The notes beneath the pieces are model-generated. The model ran no database searches and was not told where the DNA came from. It was given only the letters and a program-made list of their open reading frames with translations. Shown piece by piece: positions 22,321 through 33,929 of a DNA stretch of 64,000 nucleotides. The translations under genes were made by a program, and so were the position numbers. Numbering within the stretch: the stretch's first letter is position 1; each line of letters begins with the position of its first letter. The DNA comes from Pleurodeles waltl (lineage: Eukaryota; Chordata; Amphibia; Caudata; Salamandridae): assembly GCF_031143425.1 (NCBI RefSeq), contig NC_090437.1:1174564863-1174628862 (forward strand). Reading direction: 5' to 3'.

Positions 22321-23882
22321 ATGGCGAATCCCCAGGCTGTACAAATAGCTCTTAACATGAGACAACCTCTCACAGCACATTTACTAGCGCATGACCTTAC
22401 GGCCCAGGGTGGTCCAGTCACATTTGTGGGGGACGCCCCACGCAGCCTATAGAACAGAACTTTTTTACTCTTGGGTCACATTTCCAGCAGTTGATGGGAA
22501 CACAAATACATTTCATACATATACAGTTGCGAACGTGCCTGGGCAATACAGGGCGTACGCATATTTAGAGATATCTCTATCTTATCAAGAACATAATAAT
22601 TGGCTTGATGGCACCCTACCCCATACAATATTACCAGTAAAGTTAGGTCCACTAAGTAATGATGTCCTACCTGACCTTTATTGGCCACATATACACCACA
22701 TCCTGCGGTTGCGAATGCGGCAGTAGCTGAGGTTTGACGTTTATACATTGAGTTAACAGCAATATACAGACGATTAGTACAATTTGTGATGCAGACTTTA
22801 AATACAAACCCAGCGCGTTCTGCTCCAGCGCAACCACATGCAGTAACACCAGGTATAAACCTGGTGACTGTACACTCTATTATGGGTAAAGTCCCAGCCA
22901 AACGAGAGGAGACTCCGTTTTGGCTAGCACAAAAAATGAATACGCTGGAGGCAGTATTTCCCCATACGGGACCTCAGGATAAACATAGAATATTAACTAT
23001 GTGCTTGCCCTTTGGGATGGTCCCTGCAGTTGAAAACTGTAACACATGGGCACGGTATTTGCCGCGCTCTTTACAATGGCACATGATACACCGACACTAG
23101 CTAACCTACCGGAAGTGGTTAAACAAATTCAAGATGAATATGGGGCTGCTCCAGCCCTAGATTTGGGAATGCAACTGATGGGCAATTTTGCCACAGTTTC
23201 TTCAATCATCCTAAGTAACCTTAAAGGGGAAGCAGTTGCACTTGCAGTGCTGATGCGGCTCCGTGAAGTTCCGCAACAAGATCAGGAGCGAGAGCTGCCT
23301 AAAATAATAGCAGAAACATATTCATGTATCGGTCGAGATAGCCTTGGGGCTAGACCACAAAAACCTCAATTTCAGGGTAAGAATAATAAAGACAATACTA
23401 AACAACAACCTGAGGGTAATAAGAAACGCTGGGAGAAAAAACAACAAACACCTAAAAAAGAAAGGGGAGAATCTCCACGAGTGGAGACCCCACAGAATAG
23501 ATATAATCTCAGGAATAGAGAGAATATAAAAACGCCTGATAGATATCAATATACTGATACACGCCAATCTCGTTCCTTTCAGGACTCATCGGGAAAGAGA
23601 AATGAGAGAGGTGGGCGATCAGAGCGGAGAACAGAGTACGTGAAACCGAGACAGGAATCACAACGCTCTTCTGAGGTTTCTGTTAAAAAGGAAGAGAAAC
23701 CTGTACAACAAAAACAACAATTTAAAAAGAAAAAAGTGGCAGCTGTCTCAGTTAGACATGCCACTCAGGAAGAGGGTTCTCTTGAAGAACAAGAAATGGG
23801 CTCTAGCACTGCTAGACAGCGCGGCAGAGGTCAGAATAGTTCGCCGGAATCTTCTAGAGCATCTGGAGGTGAAAGCAACTGA
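22321..23882 (+). pseudogene. gag: ERV-B gag (foamy-like, no zinc knuckle), several frameshifts
   Basis: The start is the ATG at 22321, the first ATG of a frame that aligns with ERV-A gag. The frame changes near 22440, again between 22720 and 22786, and near 23046-23100. The last piece (23046-23882) is the longest. The central capsid-like region holds MGKVPAKREETPFW and HRILTMCLPFGMVP, nearly the same as ERV-A. The C-terminal 170 residues are dominated by Lys, Arg, Gln, Glu and Ser, with no Cys-His box, as in foamy Gag. The final 80 or so nucleotides overlap the protease frame of pol. Confidence 0.85.
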
Positions 23883-25981
23883 TGACTTTATACAAGTAGA
23901 AACAGCGGACCAGCGTTAGGGTGTATAAGGTAACTCTACAACTGGAGGGAGACATTGAACGCATTATACACGCAATCTTTTGGGACCGTGTAGTTAAAAT
24001 ATATGACATTTTGTTGGCTGAACAAGATTGGCCGCCTGATTTTGTCCACACCTGCCCATATGGAGAAGAGGTTATTAAACCTTCCTTCTCGCCCCTTGTT
24101 CCAGAGGAACTCGCTGAATCCTATTCTATGGAATGGGCCCTAGCACAAGCACCTGCGTTATATAGAAATCACATACGGTGGGATAGGGACTCTCCATACC
24201 ATCTCATTCCCATTAAAAGTGAACCTCAGCCACAACCGCAGTATCCATTAAAACATGAAGCAAGGGCACCGGTGAGAGAGATACTTATGCAATTAGAATA
24301 CCTGGGCTTGGTTGAACCCTGTGTCTCACCGATGAATAACCACTTATTCCCTGTAGCTAAGCCGGACCATTCATATAGAATAGTCTTAGACTACAGACAT
24401 TTAAACGGATATACACGTACATACGCTATACAAAACTCACATAGCACTGCACTAATGAGCAACATAGTGCGGAAAAAATACAAAACAACTTTAGATATCT
24501 TGAATGGGTTCTTCTGCCAGAATATAGTGCCTGAAAGCAGGGACTTAACAAGCTTCAGCGCATTAGGTTCCCAGAAAAAATTATGTAGTTTGCCTCAGGG
24601 GTATAAGAACAGCCCAGGTCTGTTTGCAGCTCGTGTGACTGCTATTTTACACGAGATAGACCCTGAAGCATTGTCATATCTGGATGATATATATCTCACT
24701 GATGACGAGTTACTACAACATTTAAGATGGGTAGCCCGCATTGTTGTAGGGTTTGCCGAAATTGGCTACAAAATGAACTTCAAAAAGTCAAAATTTGCCT
24801 TCCTCAGCATCCTGTTCCTGTGATATGAGCTGTTGAGTGAAGGGAAGAGCCTAGCGCCACAATTTTTAGAAACATTTGCACAATTGCAACCACCAAATAC
24901 GATAAAAAAACTTCAATCATTGTTGGGCTTTCTAAATTTTGGCAGAACATACATTCCTGATTATGCTACACGCATAAAACCATTATATGAGTTAATACGT
25001 CCTGATTTTTCAAGCAAATTCTGGACAATTGAACATACACGTACTCTTCGAGAGTTACAGGCAGATATGCTAGCAGCAAAACATTTACACAAACGGGGCA
25101 ATAAGACACATTTGGTCATCAGGGTAATAGCTGGGGCCATCGGTTTTACTTATGTCACATTTAATGAAGGTGAGACAGTCCTGATTGCATACAAATCACA
25201 TTTGTATTCTGCAGCTGAACAACGCTTTGCACCCACGGAGAAAATTCTCACTGCTGTGCAGATGGCTGTTATTAAAGAAAGACCTCTTGCCCAAGGAAAA
25301 CGCATTATTGACGTTTCTCCTATTCCAGCCCTAGAGGCTGTTACAAAAGCTAGCGTCCCGAACGCAAAAGCACTTCATCCACGATGGATACAATGGGTTA
25401 CGTCTTTAACAGCCACTGATGTAGACTATATTTTCGACCCAAAGTTACAAACTCAAGAATTTCTACAATATGAAGTAGAATATCCAGTTCCCGCTGACAC
25501 CTTGCCTATTGATCAATATCATGTAGTCATGTACACCGATGGCTCTGCGCAACCAGCGACTGGAGCTAAACATCAATATTGTGCTGCATGCGCAGTCGTG
25601 AGCGGCTATATGGAGGGAGAGAAATTCTGTCCCCAACATACCTATACACAGACCTTAGGGGATTGTACAGCACAATTGGCTGAGCTAAAAGCTCTACTGA
25701 CGGCACTAGAACATACGGATCTGACACAGTTCACACTGATTGTTTGTGATTCATATTACTGCGTCCAGTCTTTTAATGAATACCTGCATTACTGGCGTTT
25801 GAATGGGTTCAGAGATTCAAAAGGTAACACCATAAAACACAGGCTTCTGTGGGGGAAGGTAGCAGACCTAAAAGAGACGCTACTTAAAGTCCATGTTGTG
25901 CATACACTTGGACACCAGCGTGTTGGAATACACGTTGCTGGAAATACTTTGGCTGATGAAGCCGCAAAGTCAGCAGTGTAG
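23800..25981 (+). pseudogene. pol: ERV-B pol: protease, reverse transcriptase and RNase H, broken
   Basis: Protease begins inside gag at about 23800 in a different frame. Its active-site block is LLDSAAEV, so the catalytic Asp is kept but the usual Asp-Ser-Gly reads Asp-Ser-Ala. A stop and frameshift follow near 23913. RT: 23921-24823 with LDYRHLN (about 24388), the KYKTTLD block, LPQGYKNSP and catalytic YLDD at 24677-24688; a TGA stop at 24821 interrupts the thumb, which continues at 24833. RNase H: YTDGSA (about 25534), AELKAL, VCDSYY and GNTLADEAA supply the four acidic residues, all present. The domain ends at a TAG at 25979. Confidence 0.87.
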
Positions 25982-25986
25982 CTGCA

Positions 25987-27213
25987 GTGACTCGTTCAAG
26001 TTCTAAACCAGACACAGATATTATAGCTGCCATAAAAGCTACGGTTGATGGTACGCCTTATCCTAAAGGATTTCCTAATAAATATCAATACTTGATGGGA
26101 AGTATGCTGAAAGCTGAAGTTAAAATTCCAGGCGTAGACGTACGCGCATCCCCAACAAATATATGTAAGACCACAATTGATTTAAGCAGCGCATGAAGGA
26201 GTGGCATCTGCACATGCTGGTGTGGCAGCTACAATTTCACTCTTACAGGCCCGTTATTGGTGGCCCGATCTCTACAAAGAGACTAAGCAGTATGTCCTTT
26301 GTTGTGACATCTGTCAACAAATAAATGTTTCCACGGCCAAGCGCCTACCGCAGACACCCCTCTTAATTTCCAACAAACCATTACAGTGTGTGTATTTGGA
26401 CCATTGCGGTCCACTAACACCGGATAGTGCATACAAATACATATTGGTCACTGTTGATTCCTGCTCCAGATTTGTGTGGGTATGGCCACAACGCTCGGCT
26501 GACACTCGGACTGTTATTAAAGATTTGTGAGTCTTTATCAGTACATATGCAATTGCAGCGTTCCATTCGGACCAGGGCCCTGCTTTCGCCTCAAGGGCAT
26601 TCAGAGACACCATGGTCCAACTCCAGTACTTGTCTCCATTTCATCCCGAGGGAAATAGTGTCGTGGAGCGATTAAACTGCAATTTAAAGTAATCCTTAAC
26701 GGCCAGAGTCTTAGGTACGGGTCGTAGTTGACTAACCCACCTGTATGGAGTACAGAGAGCACTAAATAACCTGCCTAGAAGGTCCCTGGGGGGTCGTACT
26801 TCATATGAGTGCCTGTTCGGAACACAGATGACCATCTTGATGGTCCTGGTGTGGAGGCAGCGGACACACCTTTTGACATAAATGACTTTGTCACTGTTTT
26901 ACAGGAATTAAAGCAGTTGCATGAAGATAACTCTTCTAAGAGTGCTGCCTCCACAGGAATTAAGGATTTGCCAGTAACACCTACCGGCTGGATTCCCAGG
27001 GTTGGGGATCTTGTGCGTGAAAAGGTTGCAGTGAAAAAAGAATTTGGCCCTTCTTATCGAGCACCAGTCCCTGTGTTGGGGATACACGGTACCAGAACTG
27101 TTATTCTACCACCGTTGCCAGGTGCCAAAGAAAATCGCTTTGTTTCTATTGATAATGTCAAACTACAACATGTGGCCGATTCTACAAAACTGACCAAGAG
27201 GAACGTCCAGTAG
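25987..27213 (+). pseudogene. pol: ERV-B pol: integrase, broken
   Basis: Zinc-binding part: HEG and HAG near 26185-26220, then CCDICQQ at about 26302-26322. Catalytic core: Asp at 26399-26401 (YLDHCGPL), Asp at 26570-26572 (SDQGPAF), Glu at 26666-26668 (NSVVERLN). The last two are 31 residues apart, not 35; ERV-A has 35, so ERV-B lost four codons in this loop. The C-terminal region (26809-27213) contains TGWIPRVGDLV. Frameshifts lie near 26196, 26530 and 26690. The final stop at 27211-27213 is about 59 bases inside the start of env. Confidence 0.85.
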
Positions 27214-29918
27214 TTCCCGAATCCCTCTCACTACTGGAGAAGAAGTTCCGCTGCAAGTTGTTTATACCAACACTGATGCCTCTCCGAGCTTGGGGAGGGT
27301 GGATGATGATGATCTTGCATTAGTTCCACTGAGAACAAGCAACTTAGAAACATTTGATCAAGTCACTATGACGACAAGCCAGATGAATGGTGCTGTCTAC
27401 AGTGTACCACCACAGGAAACACCAACTCCTCCATTGACCACGGCAACGCCTTTTGCACGGACTGCCTCTGGTTATTTTGCCGACTACAACGACGGTCTAT
27501 CGGACTCGTTTGCCTCTTCGACTGCTGACCTGTCAGGTGCACGTAAACTGATACATTGGCTTAAAGAAACATATTTTGTTTTTCCATTGAGCTATGTATG
27601 GCTTTCCCTGACTGCCCTAGCCTTCCTGCTTTGGATTGGTTTTGTCGTTACCTTTTTCTTGTTAATGCATGGTCATTTTCCTCCTGAGAGATCAGCGGCT
27701 GAACAGGTGGAGGAGGTTTTGAAACCACATTTTTCATCACATAAGATTCGAAGAGACTTGTCTTTTGTGAACATCTCTGCAGTACCAATTCCTGATGGGA
27801 TTGTGTGGGACATAGTAATGTTTGATATATATGGTCCCACTGAGATTATTCAAGTGCTGTATGTGTTAAATTTATCCATGAACGATATAGTCATACCAGG
27901 CGTTGTATCTGATGATTGGGATGTGAAAACAGTTGATTCTATGATGACAGAATTGCAATACTATAATGTCTTTGAAAATGAAGATGTTTACCAGTTTAAA
28001 GAAAATTATGTTGATATGTTTTGCTATAATTATTATGGGCACCATTTTATACATAGAGCAAGTAGTCCAAAAACGATATTTAATTACACACAATGGGAAC
28101 ATTGTCCAACTCCACTACAAGGGAGTTCAAAAACTTATACTGAAAAGTTTAGTTATTTTTCTGGGCATCGTCAAACATGCCCAGCATACCTGCCCCTGCA
28201 AAATTTGATAATTGGCAGAAATACACAAATACAACTATAAATGAGCTCAATGAGTGGGTCCAGAATGGTACGTTTAATTCTTCACTGACACGTCCAGGCG
28301 GGTGGTTATTGTGGCCAATAGATACCAACAGGTATCATCAATGTTTTGTCATCTCCTCAGGGGGTTTCCGAACAAGTAGGTCAGACCCTCGCTATATATC
28401 ACCTGAACATGCTGACATAATTACAACATATAGTGTAGGAAAATTGTGCCAACAGTGGCTAAAATCATCCTCACTAGACGCGGTTAAGATGCACCTCAGT
28501 CTCCTGTCTAACAACACTGACTTGCAAGATTTCTTGTCAGGCTCGAAGATACCACGTAGGAAGCATTTCTTGTATGAAGTATACAATGAAATATGGAAGC
28601 TTTCCCAACAAGAGGCTGCAGCACAGTTAAGGCAAATAGACCAGGAAAATTTGAAAAAGGCATTAGCTGTTGTGGATAATGGGATTCACACTTTGTCCGA
28701 CCGGATATATACAACTGACAACATTGTTTCTTCTGCTATAGACATTATACGATCTGATATGTCTTCTTTATATCATGGACAGAGTCAGACCAGGTCCATT
28801 ATGCAGTTGGGTTGGAGACTCAGACATTGAAGGCTGGTCGCATTCCGTGGCAGCACACCAGTGCCAGGGAAATATTTTTTCCTTTAATTTGATGCTGCAA
28901 CAACAACTAATGGCTAAGAAGGAAGCGACTTATGTCATGCTTAACATTGAAAAGATAGAAAGACTGCCTTTTACCGTGGCCGAGATTCCTTCAGCAGAAT
29001 GGTTAATACACAGGGTTATTAATCTGCCTATTTCTACATTACAATTCACTTCTTGTTTGAAACATGATCTGGTAGGCAGATATGAAAAGTTGGGAGATAG
29101 TTACATCCATGAGGTGTGGGAGCTTCCCTTCCCGTATAAATGCCTCAATGGCATGAAGGAGGTCTTTCTTAGCGGTAGTGAAAGCGAGACTTCAGTCAGC
29201 CATTCGATGATTTGTAAGCATCTGTCCTTTGCGTGGGGCGTGTAATGCCTCAGTTGCAAACTTGGCTTGCTATCTGAAGGGAGTTCCAGTCCCCTTGATT
29301 AAACGCACGTTCCAGGTGCTTTCAAACGGCAGCTACGTCCTCCTCAATGGTGAAGACTGTTGTGGCATGCAGGCCGGAATAGTTTACGTTGTTTCTGTCT
29401 CTAAGGTTGTTACATGCTGCGGGAAAGTGTTGTTTCCCCCCACTAAGTTTAGGGAGGTAGCTGATATCTGGCCTCACATTGCTACTTCCAAGGTTAATTT
29501 TGACAAGTTAAGTATACTGAAGGCTTTATTGTTTCAGAAGCATGTGGCCCTTACATCTGCACGCGAGACCTACGCACTTCAAGTGGCAAGGTCGTCTGCA
29601 GAAATACAGTCCCTGTTAAGTACAAACTTTCCGAGACACTTTGGTGAACTCGTGGGACGTATATTTAATGCGTCCAGCACAGTTGGATTAGCACATTTTT
29701 TCAAAACTGTTGGTATTGGTTTTGTTCACACCTTTTCCTGTATATTCAGTTTGATACCTTGGGCTATTCAATCAATTTTCGGAAGCATTTTTGGGGGATT
29801 TCCAATAACTTTGGATTTATTAGCCGGCATTTTGCTGTTGCTGTTGTTTTTCCGCAATGGCTGTCCCGCCGCAACAAGGACAAATGAAGGCGCTCCCATC
29901 AGCGCAGCTGTGTCGTGA
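27155..29918 (+). pseudogene. env: ERV-B env (foamy-like envelope), broken
   Basis: The start is the ATG at 27155, overlapping pol and aligned with the ERV-A start. A TGA follows after twelve codons and the frame then runs open to 28240. Leader: about 140 hydrophilic residues, then a hydrophobic anchor (27595-27670, LSYVWLSLTALAFLLWIGF) and the cleavage motif HKIRRD near 27745. SU continues to 28177-28550. The SU/TM junction is RRKH near 28555, whereas ERV-A has RSKR, so the furin motif is weakened. TM runs over 28775-29245 and 29229-29918 and ends with an anchor near 29795-29860 (GGFPITLDLLAGILLLLLFF). Frame changes near 28180-28240, 28800 and 29235 prevent a full product. Confidence 0.87.
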
Positions 29919-30351
29919 ACGCATGATGCAGCAGTTTGGAGCAACACTCCTGGAACATTTGGGGTGTGACTGGTCTCTGTCATTCAGACCGGTTTTGGAT
30001 TGTGTGCAGCCCGTGTTTCGGTGGCGTTGGTGCTCTTTTGACCATGCACTGGAAGTTTGTCTTTCTCAGCAACGCCCCTCAGTGATTGATGCTGGTCTGT
30101 TGATGTTCTCGTTGAGGGTTCATTACCAGACATGCGCGCTGCGGCTGCGTTTGCTCAGAGAAGCTGATTACGAGCTACCCTTCCTGGAGGAAGTTACTAT
30201 TGACTCGTTACTAGGCACTGCACGGGATGCCGCCGTGGTTGACACTGGTGCTATGGAACACACCTGCTCCTTAGTGGTCTTTGGCGTGGATTTACCAGTT
30301 TGGTCATCTGCCGAGGTCGAGGATCTCCTGCTTTCAATGACTAATGCTTGA
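29857..30351 (+). CDS. ERV-B small 3' ORF (Tas/bel1-position accessory protein), open
   Basis: An uninterrupted frame of 164 codons from the ATG at 29857; the second ATG at 29884 aligns with the only start available in ERV-A and is the better choice (155 codons). It overlaps the end of env by 35-62 bases in another frame. It is the only retroviral frame in the window with no stop. It matches the ERV-A frame at 2374-1886 along its length (QLCRE, WSLSFRP, PVFR, VCL, RLRL, EA.YE). The protein is rich in Cys, Leu and Trp with no zinc-finger spacing, and ends with an acidic hydrophobic stretch (SSAEVEDLLLSM). Position and tail suggest a transcriptional activator like foamy Tas; sequence alone does not prove it. 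Confidence 0.72.
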   Translation: MAVPPQQGQMKALPSAQLCRERMMQQFGATLLEHLGCDWSLSFRPVLDCVQPVFRWRWCSFDHALEVCLSQQRPSVIDAGLLMFSLRVHYQTCALRLRLLREADYELPFLEEVTIDSLLGTARDAAVVDTGAMEHTCSLVVFGVDLPVWSSAEVEDLLLSMTNA

Positions 30352-30529
30352 TTTGGAACGGTCCTAAATTGACATTTTCATTTGAATTCGGCTCTTGGCC
30401 GCATGCTCATTTTTTAAATTGCCGAGTAGTATACTTGTGTATCCTCTTAACATGTCAGAATTAAGTAGGGTTTTAAATATATTTTGGCTTAGGGCATTTT
30501 AGCTTTGGCTTAAACCACTTTCTACCGAC
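30352..30529 (+). other. ERV-B 3' untranslated stretch
   Basis: Between the small ORF and the polypurine tract. No second accessory frame (as bel2 would be) was recognised. Confidence 0.5.
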
Positions 30530-30539
30530 AAGGGGAGGG
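30530..30539 (+). other. ERV-B polypurine tract
   Basis: AAGGGGAGGG directly before the 3' LTR start; its last eight bases equal the ERV-A tract. Confidence 0.88.
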
Positions 30540-31506
30540 TGTAGTGTAGCCATTTTTAATATAGCTTCATGCTCGTTAGTTTAACATACTAGGCAGCTGT
30601 GCACTTTGCCCTAGATATATTTTATTCAGCTTCGCACTGTTATTTTACAATAACCTGTTTTTACGGTCTTGTTTTAATTTCTTCTATCACACTGTTTAGC
30701 TTAGTTCAGTACTGTGTTCTCAAATAATGCATTCTTGATCGCCCTGTGCTTCAGTCAAGGCCACAGTCAAGTACATTGCCGGTGAACGTGGTAGAAGTTT
30801 AGTCTCCAGCGTTCGTAGAAGATACACATCCTTACGTAGGGACATTTTTCTTAGAACATTTGCATGTTAGTTATAAAAACACTTTCTAGTCCTAGTACAC
30901 GTCAAGAGGGAGATTCCAGCCAGGGACCCACAACTGTATGCTGAATGCCCTGTTGCAGATGCTGATGCTGATTACAGGCCTTTGCTCAGGTATGAGGGTC
31001 GATGTCCTCCCGGGGAACCTGAAAGCCAGGCTTAAAGCTTAAGATGCTGTGCTCGAAAATATAACTTAGAGAGAGAATAAACTAGCGGCACTACAATAGC
31101 TTTATTCTTGTGCTTCACTCTCATTGTCCCTATTTTAATCTTACTGTGTTGTGTAGTTCTGGTTATTGCAGCTCACGCTTTGCTATCTAAAATGCAGTCG
31201 TTTTATGAAACCAATCTTTAAAACTTATACTGCTTTTATCGTCATTTATATACTGTGTATGAGAGAACCGGTTCTGACCTGAGTGACCACGACTTCCCTG
31301 AGAAGTACTAATATGTCATGCGCTCGGCTGCCCAATTGTCTCTACTATTTGGGAGAGATGAGGCACTACTAGTTAGCCGGAGCAAAACCCGGATTTGGAG
31401 TGACAAGCGTCATCTACCTTGGGTAAGACTCAGTCCCCCACATTGTGGACGATCTTGTTGCTCAAAATCCAGTAATCTCATTAGGATAATGAGAGCCTGC
31501 GCAACA
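30540..31506 (+). repeat. ERV-B 3' LTR
   Basis: A 967-bp partner of 21111-22087 with about 5% differences by hand count and a short deletion near 31250 (the 5' copy has ATGAGACCGC there). It ends GCAACA, followed by the target duplication ATGT (31507-31510). Confidence 0.92.
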
Positions 31507-31510
31507 ATGT

Positions 31511-32559
31511 GAGCCAGCAAACACTGTAAACTTATATGCCTTTCAGTTTGCTTCCTATATATTTATGGTAGTTCGTGTATTGCAATGATCCATATCACTA
31601 AGAGAGAACAAAAATGTTACAACACTTTCTGAAATAGGAAAAACCCGTTATGGAATCGTTCATCAAAGTGCTTCAGTATCTTTGCAACAAATTACAAGAT
31701 GCATATTGGTATGTTTATTATTACGGGGGGTGTTTATTACTACAGCATAGGTTTCGTGTTTATTCTAAGATCCCATAGAAGTACGGAGTAGGAAAGCAGT
31801 GGTAAAGTGGATCTGATGCTGGTGCTTACACCATCACTGAGGAGTTTTATGACTCCTCGTGGAACCCCTCAAAGACCAGCACTATCTTTTTAATGTACGG
31901 ATTGGGCTCTTTCTCTCGTATATAATGTCAGTAAGTGGTCCATGGGGTATACAAAACTAAGAAAAAAAGACTGATCAAGTACTGTCCCTAGGTATTCCGC
32001 TCGCAAGAATCCACGGTTTGGTTGCGACATTTGAGCTAGTGAAATGCTAGCAGAAAATGTCCCAGTTGTATCATATGGATTCTTTGGAATGTGATTATTT
32101 TTAATAACACTAAAAGCAAAAGTGACTATATGCACTACTCCCATCTGTCCCTTGCCTCTCCTCAGAATGGAGTCAAGCGGAGCAATAACATCCGCCAGGG
32201 CAATTGCATTATTCTTCACCTGTCCGAAAACAAAGAGCACAAACTTGGCAGTCACATTAAGAATCCCTTGGTTACAAACGCATAACACATCTGTGGCTAT
32301 ATTACTCAGGCGCACAGTCATTTGAGAGTGGACTGTTAAATTGATCTCTAACACACATCTTGCTGTTTTTTTAACTTATCATGAAAATAACAATTCCAGA
32401 TAATTCCCAGTGCAGGCTAAGCTTCCGAAATGCAATTACACACCGAATAATAGCACAGTATACCAACTGAACGTGTCTCTGATGGGACGATTAAACTCAT
32501 AATTTGATATTCAGTTCAAGAGCTTGCAAGTATGGAAGGTTTGTAAAAAATAAATCTTA
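31511..32559. other. Spacer; one unrecognised 154-codon frame
   Basis: No recognised gene. On the minus strand 32354-31890 is open for 154 codons with balanced composition (CVCNQGILN, FGQVKNNAIALAD) but no family I can name. It may be chance or an old gene fragment. Confidence 0.3.
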
Positions 32560-33900
32560 TGTTAAAATACTTTATTATAAAGAACCCTCCCAATCGGGTT
32601 TCAGAGCTCGGCACAGTACCGAGTTGGCCCTTCTAGAGGTCTCGGAGTCCATTAGGCTTAGTTTGGACTGGGGCCTCAATGTGGCGTTGATGTTATTAGA
32701 TGTGTCTGCAGAATTCGACAGGGTCGATCATAACAGCTTGCTGCATGGGCTAGAACATCTGGGAGTGACGGCTCGGCTCTTGGCTGGGTGAGCTCCTTCT
32801 TAGCACAGCGGGAACAGGTGGTTTGGATGAAGCCATATGCATCAGTGGCTAAGAGCCTGAGGTGGGGAGGGCCACAAGGCTCTTCCCTCAGTCCTACTCT
32901 TTTTAACAACTATATGTGGCAACTGGCATATTTGGTGGAATCCTTAAAGATTAGAGCCATCTCGTATGCGGATGACACCCAGCTCCTGTTCACGTATGAT
33001 TAGGACTCCTTGGAGGCCAAGGACGCTTTTGCTGGCTGCATGGCAGCTGTATTGGGATTGTTGAGGGACAACAAATTGCAAAGTAATCCCAGCAAGATTG
33101 AAGTTCCTTTGTTAGGTTGTGTCGGGGTGGTCCGAAGCATGGCCTAGGATTGTTCTCCATCCACCACCACCTTCAACAGTGGCCAGAAATCTTGGGGTCA
33201 TGTTTGACTCCCATCTCTCACTCGAGGTGCAGATTTCAGCTATAGTTAAATCCTGCTGCTGGATTTGTAGTATGTTGAAAAAAGTCTTTATTTCCTCCCT
33301 GGTCATGCTCAGGTGATTGTGGTGAGATCTCTGATTCTCTCGAGGTTAGATTATGCCACCGCTCTCTATTTGAGTCTGCTAGATTACTTGCTTCAACGTT
33401 TACAGGTGATGCAGAATATGGCTGCCTGTTTTCTGTTTAAAGTTCCTGGGTGTTCTTCTGTGACTCCGTATCAGGAAAAACATAATTGGGTGCCAGTGCA
33501 GCAACGCATAGCATGTTATGCCTTGACAATTGTTCATCATTCTTCCCACAACAAAGGGCTTAGCTATATCATTGAGAGGATGAAGGGATATCACCCGGCA
33601 AGTCCACTTTGATCTAGTAATGACGGTTTAATTGTGGTCCATCACTTTAAAAAACAACGTTGTGTAGGTTCCTCCTTCTTGGTCTTAGCTGGTATATTGT
33701 GTTATTAACTCCCCACACGTTTAAGGCTCATTACGCGCAGAAGATACATTTTAAAAAAGAGCTGAAAACACTCCTGTTCAAGCAATAGGGAGGAATTTGG
33801 CGGATGCCCCGATCGCTCCATCAGTCAGTACCTAGTGCCAGGACACTCTGTGTGAGTAGCTGTGCACTTTAGAAATAGCATAATTCATTCATTCATTCAT
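32560..33900 (+). mobile_element. 5'-truncated CR1/L2-like LINE with broken reverse transcriptase
   Basis: Translated pieces in two or three frames give a non-LTR reverse transcriptase: QSGFRARHSTELALL and LLDVSAEFDRVDH (32590-32730), GPQGSSLSPTLFN (32872-32910) and catalytic YADDTQL (32966-32986). The C-terminal segment follows: NLGVMFDSHLSLEVQI (33190-33240), then SRLDYATALYL and the distal helix region to 33612. This order is typical of CR1/L2/Rex-type elements. Frame changes lie near 32790, 33003, 33100 and 33310. A 3' ATTC-type repeat (33881-33899) fits the short tandem tails of this group. The endonuclease domain and 5' end are missing, as is usual after abortive reverse transcription. 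Confidence 0.82.
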
Positions 33901-33929
33901 ATAAAGATGTTTCGGTTCACATCATATTA

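Larger units (their letters stand above)
21111..31506 (+). mobile_element. ERV-B: endogenous foamy-like (spumavirus-like) provirus
   Basis: A complete plus-strand provirus of 10.4 kb with two long LTRs, tRNA-Lys-type PBS, gag, pol, env, a small 3' ORF, polypurine tract and a 4-bp target duplication. Gene order and motifs match ERV-A. The RT block around IVRKKYKTTLD and PESRDLTSF is characteristic of foamy RT, and env has the foamy leader/SU/TM plan. Frameshifts or stops occur in gag, pol and env, while the small 3' ORF is open. Hand comparison of the LTRs gives about 50 differences over about 970 bp, so integration is not recent. Confidence 0.92.

Noticed and set aside
30352..30529. Second foamy-type accessory gene (bel2-like)
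   Set aside because: No open frame of useful length between the small ORF and the polypurine tract.
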